Positions 1 to 8,723 of a DNA stretch of 64,000 nt are shown here, piece after piece. Each line of letters starts with the position of its first letter. The stretch's first letter is position 1. Source of the DNA: Flavobacterium rhamnosiphilum (GTDB taxonomy: Bacteria > Bacteroidota > Bacteroidia > Flavobacteriales > Flavobacteriaceae). A model generated the notes under the pieces. It was given only the letters and a program-made list of their open reading frames with translations. It did not search any database and was not told the DNA's origin. The DNA lies in assembly GCF_004349195.1 (NCBI RefSeq), contig NZ_SMLG01000001.1:558001-622000 (forward strand), in the 5' to 3' direction. Both the position numbers and the translations under genes were made by a program.

Positions 1-31
1 CTCCCGAAGTTTCGGGAAGAGGATAAATTTT

Positions 32-65
32 AAGCAGTTATTGTAATGATAACTGCTTTTTTTTT
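32..65 (+). terminator. Rho-independent terminator
   Basis: A 9-bp stem (AAGCAGTTA/TAACTGCTT) is followed by a run of T on the plus strand. It presumably ends a gene lying left of the window. The first 22 bases (CCCGAAGTTTCGGGAAGAGG) form another small hairpin that resembles the palindrome at 44405-44446. Confidence 0.75.
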
Positions 66-160
66 GGAGCTATTTAGCTTCGCTGAATCTTCGATGTTCC
101 GCTTTCCGTTTCAATTTTTTTATTTTTAAAGAAAAAATAAAAAGGATTTTCCCTGCAAAC
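66..160 (+). repeat. Degenerate copy of interspersed palindromic repeat (family A)
   Basis: The stretch has the order GGAGCTATT, CCGCTTTCCGTTTCAATTTTT, an A/T hairpin, then AAAAAGGATTTTCCCTGC. This matches the flanks of the better copies at 8572-8680 and 29094-29197, which have GGAGC, CCGCTATtCGTTGCAATCTTTTT and AAAAAGGATTTTCACTTC. Its central stem is short and A/T-only, so I regard it as a decayed or divergent copy. Confidence 0.5.
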
Positions 161-254
161 GAAGTTCACTGAACTCCCATGAAATTAAAAGTGTTGTGAA
201 GTAATCAGGGTTAAAATACCAAGAGCTAACAGTTTAAATTTGTAAATAATTCAC

Positions 255-262
255 TATATTTG
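255..262 (+). promoter_or_regulatory. -7 promoter element for the RDD gene
   Basis: TATATTTG fits the Bacteroidetes -7 consensus TAnnTTTG and lies about 50 bp upstream of the start codon at 314. I see no TTG at the usual distance upstream, so this is a half-supported promoter. Confidence 0.45.
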
Positions 263-313
263 AGATAGTTATTAGTCTTAAAACCTTTTTTATAATAATC
301 AAAAATAATAAAA

Positions 314-805
314 ATGGAAAATAAAAAATTTACTGTTACAGATGATTTATTAGCTTCCAAAGAGCAGCGTTTCCTGAATTTTATTATCGATATATTGATA
401 GTTTATGTTATTGAAATCACTATTGGTACCACTTTAAATATAATTGGAGACTTGACCAATAGTTATGCCGCTTCGAATTGGGTTACATCATTAAGCCCAA
501 TTGAAAACTTCTTTTTTGGACTTATTATCCTGTTTTTTTATTATGGACTGACTGAAATGTATTTCTCCAGAACCTTCGCTAAATATTTTACAAAAACACT
601 TGTTGTCAAACATGACGGTTCAAAACCAAATATGAAAAGCATTATTATACGAACAGTATCGAGATTAATTCCTTTGGAGCCTTTTTCTTTTTTAATTGCT
701 GCGCGCGGATGGCATGATACATTATCCGTTACGTATGTGGTGAAGAAACATGAGTTTATAGCAAAAAAGAAATTGCTTGATCCATCTGATGAAATCGTAG
801 TTTAA
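314..805 (+). CDS. RDD family membrane protein
   Basis: This 163-residue protein has the RDD family layout: an R-x-L-N-F-I-I-D-I segment at the start of the first membrane helix (about residues 19-42), a second helix at about 64-82, and the conserved R(T)-F-A-K and R-T-V-S-R-L-I-P segments that follow in this family. The C-terminal WHD motif (G-W-H-D-T) is typical of the bacteroidetal members. The family sits in the inner membrane and its role is mostly unknown; some members act in ion transport. The gene is monocistronic, with a promoter-like element at 255 and a terminator at 825-861 shared with metE. Confidence 0.85.
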   Translation: MENKKFTVTDDLLASKEQRFLNFIIDILIVYVIEITIGTTLNIIGDLTNSYAASNWVTSLSPIENFFFGLIILFFYYGLTEMYFSRTFAKYFTKTLVVKHDGSKPNMKSIIIRTVSRLIPLEPFSFLIAARGWHDTLSVTYVVKKHEFIAKKKLLDPSDEIVV

Positions 806-824
806 TAATAGTTTCCTTAAAAAG

Positions 825-861
825 AAAACCCAGTAAATTTTTAAATCTACTGGGTTTTTTT
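825..861. terminator. Bidirectional terminator between RDD gene and metE
   Basis: The stem AAAACCCAGTA/TACTGGGTTTT has A-runs on one side and T-runs on the other, so it can stop transcripts from both converging genes. Confidence 0.85.
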
Positions 862-869
862 GAATTGAA

Positions 870-3194
870 TTATACCGTTGCAATGTTTTCTACAGCAATT
901 CTCATTTGTTGAGCTGCAGCTACCATTTCGATTAAAGCCTTTTTGGTTTCATCCCAATGACGTGTTTTTAAACCACAATCCGGATTTACCCAAAGTTGAT
1001 CTACAGGAATCACTGCCGAAGCTTTTTCTAGTAATCGTACCATTTCAGTACTTGAAGGTACACGAGGTGAGTGAATGTCATAGACTCCTGGACCTATTTC
1101 GTTTGGATAATTGAAATCGGCGAAAGCATCGAGCAATTCCATTTGTGAACGCGAACATTCTATGGTGATTACATCGGCATCCATGTCGGCAATATTTTGG
1201 ATGATATCGTTGAATTCGCTGTAGCACATGTGCGTATGAATCTGGGTGTCATCTTTCACACCACTTGCCGAAATTCGAAATGCTTTTACCGCCCAATCCA
1301 AATAGGTTGTCCAGTCTTCTTTTCGCAAAGGCAATCCTTCTCGAATAGCGGGTTCATCAATTTGAATAATCTTAATTCCTGCATTTTCTAAATCGACTAC
1401 TTCATCTCTAATCGCCAATGCAATTTGGGTGCAGGTTTCCGAGCGCGGTTGATCGTTACGAACAAATGACCATTGCAAAATAGTTACGGGACCGGTTAAC
1501 ATTCCTTTTACCCATTTTGGTGTAAGTGATTGTGCGAAAGAGGACCATTTTACTGTCATAGGATTTGGGCGGGAAACATCACCGTAAATAACGGGAGGTT
1601 TCACGCAACGGCTGCCATAACTTTGCACCCAACCATTTTTGGTAAACGTAAATCCGTCCAATTGTTCGCCAAAGTATTCCACCATATCGTTGCGTTCAAA
1701 TTCTCCGTGAACCAAAACGTCAATGCCGGTTTCTTCTTGAAAACGGATGGTTTCTTCCGTTTCCTTTTTAATTAAATCATCGTATTGTTGTTGATTTAAT
1801 TCTCCTTTTTTGAACTTGGCTCTCCAGCTTCGTACTTCCGTTGTTTGCGGGAAAGAACCAATAGTTGTAGTCGGGAATAATGGAAGATCCAATACGTCAA
1901 TTTGTTTTTTTCTACGAATTGAAAATGGATTTTCTCGTTGGTCATCCCCAGTTGTAATGCTGGCGACACGATTTTTTACCGCATCATTATGTATTAAAGT
2001 TGATGTTTTTCTGTTTTCATTGGCAACAGTATTTTCTTGAAAACGAATAGAATTACTGACGTCTATTTCATTCGAAGCAAAATACTTAAGCAAGACTACT
2101 TCTTCTGTTTTTTGTTTGGCAAAAGCCAGCCATTGTTTGATTTCTGGAGTTAGCGTTGCGTTATTGGTTTCTAATTCCAAATCACACGGCGAGTGAATAA
2201 GCGAGCACGATGGCGCAATTAATATTCTGTCTTCGCCAAGTGCATCAGTCGCTTTTTTGATAATAGCCAAGGAATTTTTGAAGTCATTTTTCCAAATATT
2301 CCTTCCATCAACAACACCTAGCGAAAGACTCACATTGCTTGATAATTGTCCTGATTCCAGAATATCATCCAATTGGGATTGACAACGAACCAAATCTAAA
2401 TGCAACGTATGAACCGGTAGTGCAAGAACGGTGCTCAGATTTTCGCCAAAGCAATCAAAATAATTAGCAAGAATTAGTTTGATTTTAGGGAAACGTTTGT
2501 TGATTTCGTTATATACATAGGTGATAGCGTTTCTTTCTTTATCCGTTAGATTCAAAGCCAGAAATGGTTCGTCAAATTGAATCCATTCTACATTTTCATT
2601 TTCCAGTTTTTGAAGAATTTCAAAATATACCGGAAGCAATTTTTCGATAAGGTCAATTCTATGGAAACCTGCTTCCTTTTCTTTTCCAAGAAGCAAATAA
2701 GAAACAGGTCCTATAAGTACAGGCTTTGTAGCGATTCCTAAAGCATTGGCTTCTTTGAACTCGTCGATTATTTTTTCGGAGAATAATTTGAATTCTTGGT
2801 CTTTGGTAAATTCCGGTACGATGTAATGGTAATTGGTGTCAAACCATTTTGTCATTTCCATCGCAACTACATCTTGTCCTTCTTTTTGTGAACCTCTAGC
2901 CATGGCAAAATACAAATCGATAGCGGAGTTTGTTTTGGCTAATTCTTGATAACGTTTTGGAATAACTCCTAAAGTAAGTGATAAATCCAGTACTTGATCG
3001 TAAAACGAAAAATCGTTTGAAGGGATTAAATCGATTCCGGTTTCGGCTTGTAACTGCCAGTTTTGCTTGCGGATAGTTGCGCCTGTAGCCAAAAGTTCGT
3101 CTGCGGAAATTTTTCCTGCCCAGTACGATTCGCAGGCTTTTTTTAATTCTCTGTTGCTACCAATTCGCGGGTAGCCAAGATTGTTTGTTAGCAT
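870..3194 (-). CDS. metE: Cobalamin-independent methionine synthase
   Basis: The 774-residue product transfers the methyl group of 5-methyltetrahydrofolate (polyglutamate) to homocysteine, the last step of methionine synthesis, without B12. Both barrels of the MetE family are present: an N-terminal half with the Y-P-R-I-G-x-x-R-E-L-K start, and a catalytic half opening at P-T-T-T-I-G-S-F-P-Q (about residue 435). Zinc and homocysteine ligands are visible as H-T-H-M-C (about 655) and N-P-D-C-G-L-K-T-R near the end. The length is normal for the family. Transcription starts behind a cobalamin riboswitch (3396-3570), so the enzyme is expected to be shut off when B12 is available. Confidence 0.97.
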   Translation of the reverse strand: MLTNNLGYPRIGSNRELKKACESYWAGKISADELLATGATIRKQNWQLQAETGIDLIPSNDFSFYDQVLDLSLTLGVIPKRYQELAKTNSAIDLYFAMARGSQKEGQDVVAMEMTKWFDTNYHYIVPEFTKDQEFKLFSEKIIDEFKEANALGIATKPVLIGPVSYLLLGKEKEAGFHRIDLIEKLLPVYFEILQKLENENVEWIQFDEPFLALNLTDKERNAITYVYNEINKRFPKIKLILANYFDCFGENLSTVLALPVHTLHLDLVRCQSQLDDILESGQLSSNVSLSLGVVDGRNIWKNDFKNSLAIIKKATDALGEDRILIAPSCSLIHSPCDLELETNNATLTPEIKQWLAFAKQKTEEVVLLKYFASNEIDVSNSIRFQENTVANENRKTSTLIHNDAVKNRVASITTGDDQRENPFSIRRKKQIDVLDLPLFPTTTIGSFPQTTEVRSWRAKFKKGELNQQQYDDLIKKETEETIRFQEETGIDVLVHGEFERNDMVEYFGEQLDGFTFTKNGWVQSYGSRCVKPPVIYGDVSRPNPMTVKWSSFAQSLTPKWVKGMLTGPVTILQWSFVRNDQPRSETCTQIALAIRDEVVDLENAGIKIIQIDEPAIREGLPLRKEDWTTYLDWAVKAFRISASGVKDDTQIHTHMCYSEFNDIIQNIADMDADVITIECSRSQMELLDAFADFNYPNEIGPGVYDIHSPRVPSSTEMVRLLEKASAVIPVDQLWVNPDCGLKTRHWDETKKALIEMVAAAQQMRIAVENIATV

Positions 3195-3395
3195 TTTTTT
3201 GCTTTTTAAATGATGAATAAATCAGTTAAAAGCTCTTGATGCATTTCAAATGCGAAGCAGAAATGAAAAGTAGAAAGGGGAATACGTTACCAAAGAGAAC
3301 CGCACAACAAGGCATAAATAGTTACGCTTATTGTGTTCAGAACGCACCATACCTGACTATTGCTTCAAATCGCGAAAGCATTGTCAATTCGATAA

Positions 3396-3570
3396 AAGGC
3401 AGGTCTCCTGACTTGTAACATTTTTATCATCCTTCCCATTCGTCATAGACTAACAGTGGATCTTATTTCAGATAAAAACTTTTTGTGTTACTTACAGTTG
3501 CGCGACAGTTCGTGATTTACACACGATTCCCTATTAATCTACAGTTAAGTAAAACCCTTATCGGTTGATG
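3396..3570 (-). promoter_or_regulatory. Cobalamin (B12) riboswitch upstream of metE
   Basis: Read on the minus strand, the region carries the conserved cobalamin-aptamer segments in order: AATAGGGAATCGTGTGTAAA, then CTGTCGCGCAACTGTAAGTA, then AAGTCAGGAGACCTGCC at the 3' end. A -7 promoter element lies just upstream. About 200 nt separate the aptamer from the metE start, leaving room for an expression platform. In this family ligand binding normally represses the downstream gene, which makes sense for a B12-independent synthase. Confidence 0.93.
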
Positions 3571-3600
3571 AAGAAATAAATTAAGAACTTAAATTCAGTA

Positions 3601-3608
3601 CAAAAGTA
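3601..3608 (-). promoter_or_regulatory. -7 promoter element for riboswitch/metE transcript
   Basis: On the minus strand this reads TACTTTTG (TAnnTTTG). It sits about 30 nt upstream of the aptamer, where a start for the riboswitch transcript would be expected. Confidence 0.55.
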
Positions 3609-3732
3609 GCACTAATCATTTAAAGTTTTTTTCGATAGGTTTATAAATTTGTTATTTTTAGGATATTGTATTAATAGGAGCCAATACTTTAGATTTTTCA
3701 TATAAATAAAGTCATACCTGACTTTATTTCAC

Positions 3733-3762
3733 TTGATAATGTGTCTATTTCTTATATCTTTG
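3733..3762 (+). promoter_or_regulatory. Promoter of dgt
   Basis: TTG at 3733-3735 and TATCTTTG at 3755-3762 are 19 bp apart, an excellent match to the Bacteroidetes TTG/TAnnTTTG promoter. The gene starts 24 bp downstream. Confidence 0.7.
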
Positions 3763-3785
3763 GAAAGAAATTTTAAAAAGAAATC

Positions 3786-5132
3786 ATGAACTGGGAACAA
3801 CTTTTATCACTAAGACGACAAGGCGACAAAGGAAAAAGATTGCGTGTAGAACAAGACGACACCCGTTTGGGTTTTGAAGTTGATTATGACCGTATAATCT
3901 TCTCGTCTGCTTTTAGAAGTTTGCAGGATAAAACACAAGTGATTCCGTTATCGAAAACTGATTTTGTGCACACCAGATTGACACACAGTTTAGAAGTTTC
4001 GGTTGTTGGGCGTTCTTTAGGACGATTGGTGGGTAAAAAAATCATCGAAAAATATCCACATCTGAAAGAAGTTCATGGGTATCACATGAATGATTTTGGG
4101 GCTATTGTTGCCGCGGCATCATTGGCTCATGATATTGGGAATCCTCCTTTTGGACATTCCGGTGAAAAAGCGATTGGAGAATATTTTTCGATTGGGAAAG
4201 GGCAACAATACAAAGACCAACTTACAGCAAAAGAATGGCAGGATTTAATTGATTTTGAAGGAAATGCGAATGGGTTTTCAGTGTTAACTGCAAGTCGTCC
4301 CGGAATTGAAGGCGGACTTCGAATTTCGTATGCAACTCTTGGCGCTTTCATGAAATACCCAAAAGAAAGCTTACCGAAAAAACCGACCACAGCTATTGCC
4401 GATAAAAAATATGGTTTCTTTCAAACTGAAAAAGCCTTTTTTCAAGATGTGGCTTCTGATATGGGTTTGATTTCAAATAAATCAGGAGAGAATATAGGTT
4501 TTGAAAGACATCCTTTGGCGTATTTAGTAGAAGCTGCCGATGATATTTGTTATACCATTATTGATTTTGAAGACGGAATTAATTTAGGATTAGTTTCCGA
4601 AGATTTCGCGTTGGAATATTTAATAAAACTGGTAAAAGACAGCATTGATACGTCTAAATATAAGACTTTAGAAACCAAAGAAGACCGAATAAGTTATTTG
4701 CGCGCTTTGGCCATTGGAAGTTTAATAAACGATGCCGTAAAAGTTTTTGTAGAAAATGAAGCATTAATTATGGAAGGTAAATTCCCTTTTGCTATCATGG
4801 ATAAAAGCAAGTACAAAGCCCAAATGGATGATATTATTAAAATAAGTGTTAAAAACATCTATCAAAGCCGTGAAGTCATCGAGAAAGAGATTGTGGGTTA
4901 TCAGATTATTCAAACTTTGTTGGATAAATTCATAACTGCTTTCAATAATAAATTTGATGGCAAAGCTTCTAATTATGATTCTTTAATCATGAAAATGTTA
5001 CCGGAAAAACACCATTTGGAAAAAGAAAACCTTTATGGAAGACTACTTCATATTTGTCATTATGTGTCGCTGCTGACTGATGGGAATGCACTTGAATTGT
5101 TCGAAACTATTAATGGAAGAAAGCAGAATTAA
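3786..5132 (+). CDS. dgt: dGTP/dNTP triphosphohydrolase (HD domain)
   Basis: The 448-residue enzyme should cleave dNTPs to deoxynucleoside plus triphosphate. The HD-domain metal site is visible: H67 in R-L-T-H-S-L-E-V, H115-D116 in A-S-L-A-H-D-I-G-N-P-P-F-G-H-S-G, and a later D in E-A-A-D-D-I-C-Y-T. The N-terminal R-x-D-Y-x-R-I-I-F-S-x-A-F-R-x-L segment is characteristic of Dgt. The ATG at 3786 follows a strong promoter at 24 bp, and the gene stands alone, convergent with the DUF3078 gene with only 3 bp between stop codons. Confidence 0.93.
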   Translation: MNWEQLLSLRRQGDKGKRLRVEQDDTRLGFEVDYDRIIFSSAFRSLQDKTQVIPLSKTDFVHTRLTHSLEVSVVGRSLGRLVGKKIIEKYPHLKEVHGYHMNDFGAIVAAASLAHDIGNPPFGHSGEKAIGEYFSIGKGQQYKDQLTAKEWQDLIDFEGNANGFSVLTASRPGIEGGLRISYATLGAFMKYPKESLPKKPTTAIADKKYGFFQTEKAFFQDVASDMGLISNKSGENIGFERHPLAYLVEAADDICYTIIDFEDGINLGLVSEDFALEYLIKLVKDSIDTSKYKTLETKEDRISYLRALAIGSLINDAVKVFVENEALIMEGKFPFAIMDKSKYKAQMDDIIKISVKNIYQSREVIEKEIVGYQIIQTLLDKFITAFNNKFDGKASNYDSLIMKMLPEKHHLEKENLYGRLLHICHYVSLLTDGNALELFETINGRKQN

Positions 5133-5135
5133 TTT

Positions 5136-6170
5136 TTAGAAAATATATTCGATTCCAACACCAATAGCTTGTCTTATTTGTGTTTTTGGACCTTCAGTTA
5201 CTTGTATTCCGGCGATTTCTCTTTTTGATTTGATATCGTCGTCATATATAACGTGTGCTCCAATATTAGCTTTAACGTATTGATTTACCACAAGTTCTAC
5301 TTGTAAGTCGCAATCTACGTCTATATTTCCAAAACGATTCACATAATCGGAATATAAGCTCAGGCGGTTTTCTAAATTGACATTTTTGAATACTTCTTTT
5401 TTGTATTTATTAGTTATTAAAAAGCCAAGTTCCATTTTTGATTTTTCTCCTTCGGTGAGTAGATTTCCATCCAAGTCGTAGGTGGCTTTAGCAACACCAA
5501 AAGCACCTTGATTCGCCAGTCTTTGGTCTAAAACCAGAGTTGTTTTGAATGTAAATGGCGAAATGTAAAGTGTTCTTTTCTTTTCTTTATTGATATTTTC
5601 AGCGCCTACACCCATAAAAATATAAGCGGGAGCAAAAGGTTTTGAGATTGCTTTTTCAGTATTTGGATATGCATAACCATTGGCAAATTGCGTATTAAAA
5701 TTGAATTTAGCGGAATGAAACCAGTTGGAAAGAGGATTTTTTCTGTAGCCAAATGTGGAGTTAAATTGTATGGCATCTTCTGTTTTTCGTATATCAATAC
5801 CGTCTTGTTTATTTAAACCGTATTTAACGATCAACTCATTTGACCAGTTGTAATTACTTCCGGTATAATTTCTATGAAATTTTCCTTTAAATAATCCTGA
5901 AATCGAACTTGTTCCTCCTGCACTCCAGTTGACAAAGGCTACTTCGGAGATGTCAAAGCCTAAACTATTTTTTTTACTCCAATAGGATAATGGAAGGAAG
6001 TGTGTTTTAGTTTGTATTTTTAATGCTACTTTCAGCGGTTTATTTGCTGTTGATAGTGTTGTTACAGGTTTAAGTGTATCAGATAACGGTGTGATTCTTA
6101 TTTCTTGAGAAAAACAATTGAAAGAGATTGTAAAGGTAAGTAAAAGGAATGTGTAGGTTAATAATTTCAT
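5136..6170 (-). CDS. DUF3078 family exported protein
   Basis: I chose the ATG at 6170 because it gives a clean signal peptide (MKLLTYTFLLLTFTISFNCFSQ) and 344 residues; a longer frame exists upstream but runs into dxs. The mature part has the DUF3078 signature F-V-N-W-S-A-G-G-T-S-S-I-S-G-L near the start and alternating, aromatic-rich strands ending in E-Y-I-F, which suggests an outer-membrane beta-barrel. Its function is unknown. It lies 37 bp downstream of dxs on the same strand and may be co-transcribed with it. Confidence 0.85.
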   Translation of the reverse strand: MKLLTYTFLLLTFTISFNCFSQEIRITPLSDTLKPVTTLSTANKPLKVALKIQTKTHFLPLSYWSKKNSLGFDISEVAFVNWSAGGTSSISGLFKGKFHRNYTGSNYNWSNELIVKYGLNKQDGIDIRKTEDAIQFNSTFGYRKNPLSNWFHSAKFNFNTQFANGYAYPNTEKAISKPFAPAYIFMGVGAENINKEKKRTLYISPFTFKTTLVLDQRLANQGAFGVAKATYDLDGNLLTEGEKSKMELGFLITNKYKKEVFKNVNLENRLSLYSDYVNRFGNIDVDCDLQVELVVNQYVKANIGAHVIYDDDIKSKREIAGIQVTEGPKTQIRQAIGVGIEYIF

Positions 6171-6207
6171 TTTGTACTGTTGTGTTTGAGGTTGCAAAAT
6201 AATTCTT

Positions 6208-7989
6208 TTAATAACTCGAAAAAAGTATTTCAAGACTTTTAACGTCAATTTTGCAATATTGTTGTAATTCAGCTACAGTTCCATGTTCAATGAACTCATC
6301 AGGAATGCCAAGAGTCGTTATTTTTGACGTATAATTATTCTCAGAGGCAAACTCGAGTACCGCACTCCCAAAACCGCCTTTTACAACGCCATCCTCAATT
6401 GTGATTATACTTTTAAATTCAGTGAAAATGGAATGTAATGCCTTTTCATCTAGTGGTTTAACAAAAGAAAAATCGTAATGCGCAATAGTTTCTGGATGGA
6501 TTATTTTGGCTATTGCCAAAGTGACATTATTACCAATAGTTCCATTGGATAAAACGGCTACTTTTGAACCTTCTTTAATACAAATACTTTTTCCAATTGC
6601 TATTTTTTGATAGTTTCCCAAATGTTGAGTTTGCCAATCTGCAATAACACCACGACCTCTAGGATATCGAATGGCGATAGGATGATCTAATCCCAATTGT
6701 GCTGTGTATAAAATGTTTTGCAACGCTATTTCATTCATTGGAGCATATACAATCATGTTGGGAATGCAACGCAGATAAGCCAAATCGAAAACACCGTGAT
6801 GCGTTGCGCCGTCTTCTCCCACTAAACCGGCTCTGTCTAAACAAAAAATCACCGGAAGATTCTGTAAAGCGACATCATGAATTACCTGATCGTAGCCTCT
6901 TTGTAAAAAAGTGGAGTAAATATTACAAAAAACGACCATACCTTGAGTAGCCATTCCGGCCGCCAAAGTTACCGCATGTTGCTCGGCGATTCCTACATCA
7001 AAAGCACGTTTAGGAAAAGCCTCCATCATAAACTTTAAGGAACTTCCGGATGGCATTGCCGGTGTAATTCCTATGATTTTTTCATTTTTTCTGGCCAAAT
7101 CCAATACGGTCAAGCCAAAAACATCCTGATATTTTGGAGGTAAATTTTCTTCGGATTTAATGTGGATTTCTCCTGTTGCAGCATCAAATTTTCCGGGTGC
7201 ATGGTATTTTACCTGATTTTCTTCGGCTTGTTGCAGTCCTTTTCCTTTGGTGGTAATGATATGAAGGAATTTAGGTCCTTTGATTTTTTGCAAACGTTTC
7301 AGTTCTTTAATCACAGCAAAAATATCGTGACCGTCTATTGGACCTGAATAATTAAAATTCAGGGATTTAATCATGTTATTTTGCCTCGGATTTTTTCCTT
7401 CTTTTACGGCAGTAAGGTATTGTTTCAAAGCCCCTACACTTGGATCAATTCCGATGGCGTTATCGTTGAGAATCACCAATAAATTAGCATCGGTAACTCC
7501 GGCGTGATTTAAGCCTTCAAAAGCCATTCCTGATGCGATGGAAGCGTCTCCAATTACTGCTATGTGTTGTTTGTTGAAATCGCCTTTTAAATTAGAAGCA
7601 ATTGCCATTCCTAAAGCCGCTGAAATGGAAGTAGAGGAGTGGCCTACGCCAAAAGCATCGTAAATACTCTCACTTCTTTTTGGAAAACCGGAAATACCGC
7701 CAATTTGACGATTGGTATGAAAATTTTCTCTTCTTCCGGTCAGTATTTTATGTCCGTAGGCTTGATGACCTACGTCCCAAATTAACAAATCGTTCGGCGT
7801 GTCAAAAACATAATGCAAAGCTATTGTGAGTTCTACAACTCCCAAACTGGCGCCAAGATGCCCTTCTTTTGCAGCCACAATATCGATAATAAAATCACGT
7901 AACTCTTGGGCAACTTGAGGAAGTTGGACTTCGTCAAGCAGGCGCAAATCGGTTGGATTGTTTAGGTTTGAAAGTAAATTATCTGGCAT
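6208..7989 (-). CDS. dxs: 1-deoxy-D-xylulose-5-phosphate synthase
   Basis: The 593-residue enzyme condenses pyruvate and glyceraldehyde 3-phosphate to DXP, the entry step of the MEP isoprenoid pathway and a precursor of the thiamine thiazole ring. It depends on thiamine diphosphate; the cofactor motif G-D-A-S-I-A-S-G-M-A-F-E-G-L-N is at about residues 155-170. The transketolase pyrimidine domain begins near residue 290 and contains D-R-A-G-L-V-G-E-D-G-A-T-H-H-G. I chose the ATG at 7989 (M-P-D-N-L-L-S-N-L) over an upstream one, because the family begins here. A TACATTTG box ends only five bases upstream of that ATG, so the transcript may have almost no leader. Confidence 0.95.
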   Translation of the reverse strand: MPDNLLSNLNNPTDLRLLDEVQLPQVAQELRDFIIDIVAAKEGHLGASLGVVELTIALHYVFDTPNDLLIWDVGHQAYGHKILTGRRENFHTNRQIGGISGFPKRSESIYDAFGVGHSSTSISAALGMAIASNLKGDFNKQHIAVIGDASIASGMAFEGLNHAGVTDANLLVILNDNAIGIDPSVGALKQYLTAVKEGKNPRQNNMIKSLNFNYSGPIDGHDIFAVIKELKRLQKIKGPKFLHIITTKGKGLQQAEENQVKYHAPGKFDAATGEIHIKSEENLPPKYQDVFGLTVLDLARKNEKIIGITPAMPSGSSLKFMMEAFPKRAFDVGIAEQHAVTLAAGMATQGMVVFCNIYSTFLQRGYDQVIHDVALQNLPVIFCLDRAGLVGEDGATHHGVFDLAYLRCIPNMIVYAPMNEIALQNILYTAQLGLDHPIAIRYPRGRGVIADWQTQHLGNYQKIAIGKSICIKEGSKVAVLSNGTIGNNVTLAIAKIIHPETIAHYDFSFVKPLDEKALHSIFTEFKSIITIEDGVVKGGFGSAVLEFASENNYTSKITTLGIPDEFIEHGTVAELQQYCKIDVKSLEILFSSY

Positions 7990-8113
7990 AAAGCAAATGT
8001 ACGATTTGAAATTGTATTTTTGCATTCGATAAAAAAAGTTGTTTCACAAAGATTCACAAAATAAAACGAAGATTCACAAAGAATTTAAAATTTGCGAATT
8101 CGTGGTTAATACT

Positions 8114-8557
8114 ATGATAAATCCTTTCACCGACGAATATTTTATGAAAAAGGCTTTGCAGGAAGCTGAAATGGCTTTTGAGAAAGGCGAAATCCCTGTT
8201 GGTGCTCTAATTGTCATCGATAATAAGGTCATTGCCAGAAGTCATAACTTAACCGAATTACTCCATGACGTTACGGCCCATGCCGAAATGCAAACTATTA
8301 CTGCCGCTGCGAATTATCTTGGCGGGAAATATTTAATTGGTTGTACGCTTTACGTCACGCTGGAACCTTGCCAGATGTGTGCAGGTGCTTTGTACTGGAG
8401 TCAGATTTCTAAAATTGTGTATGGCGCCAGCGATGAAAATCGTGGTTTTGTAAAAATGGGAACACAATTGCATCCTAAAACTACTGTTGTTTCTGGAGTT
8501 CTGGCGAATGAAGCTTCGGAGTTGATGAAGCGATTTTTTGTAGAAAGAAGGAAGTAA
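8114..8557 (+). CDS. tadA: tRNA-specific adenosine deaminase
   Basis: This 147-residue cytidine/adenosine deaminase family protein should convert A34 of tRNA-Arg(ACG) to inosine. Zinc-binding and catalytic motifs are intact: H-A-E at about residues 57-59 and P-C-Q-M-C at about 86-90. The ATG at 8114 (M-I-N-P-F-T-D-E-Y-F-M-K-K-A-L) gives a family-typical length. The open frame reaches further back, but that part is a low-complexity CACAAAGATT-type repeat with no coding character. The gene is divergent from dxs. Confidence 0.93.
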   Translation: MINPFTDEYFMKKALQEAEMAFEKGEIPVGALIVIDNKVIARSHNLTELLHDVTAHAEMQTITAAANYLGGKYLIGCTLYVTLEPCQMCAGALYWSQISKIVYGASDENRGFVKMGTQLHPKTTVVSGVLANEASELMKRFFVERRK

Positions 8558-8571
8558 TATAATACTCGAAT

Positions 8572-8680
8572 GCCCTAGCCCAGATAGAAGTGAAAATCCT
8601 TTTTCTAAACGCTGTCAGGGTTTTGAACCCTGACAGCGTTGAAAAAGATTGCAACGGATAGCTGGATTAGCTCCTAAAAA
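8572..8680 (-). repeat. Interspersed palindromic repeat, family A, with long hairpin
   Basis: On the minus strand the element begins AGGAGCTAATCC and continues through GCTATCCGTTGCAATC to a hairpin at 8608-8640 with arms AACGCTGTCAGGGTT and AACCCTGACAGCGTT. It ends AAAGGATTTTCACTTCTATC and TGGGCTAG. The same flanks in the same order surround a different stem at 29094-29197. It lies between tadA and the terminator of rng. Confidence 0.85.
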
Positions 8681-8690
8681 AAGAGCAAAA

Positions 8691-8718
8691 AAAAACTCCC
8701 CAATTTCTTGAGGAGTTT
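8691..8718 (-). terminator. Terminator of rng
   Basis: On the minus strand AAACTCCTCAAG and a matching GGGGAGTTT arm form a hairpin followed by a long T-run, six bases after the rng stop codon. Confidence 0.85.
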
Positions 8719-8723
8719 GTAAT

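Noticed and set aside
3236..3418. A 60-codon plus-strand frame upstream of metE
   Set aside because: It lies in the leader and 3' end of the cobalamin riboswitch, and the peptide has no family character.
3660..3690. TTAATAGGAGCCAATACTTTAG as another copy of the family A repeat
   Set aside because: Only the AGGAGCCAAT part matches; the hairpin and the second flank are missing, so chance is likely.
7990..8025. A longer start for dxs, and similarly for thiC (49103-49189), DUF3078 (6171-6248) and gldD (15222-15308)
   Set aside because: The added residues are not part of the families, and in two cases they mask a signal peptide that is clear from the chosen start.
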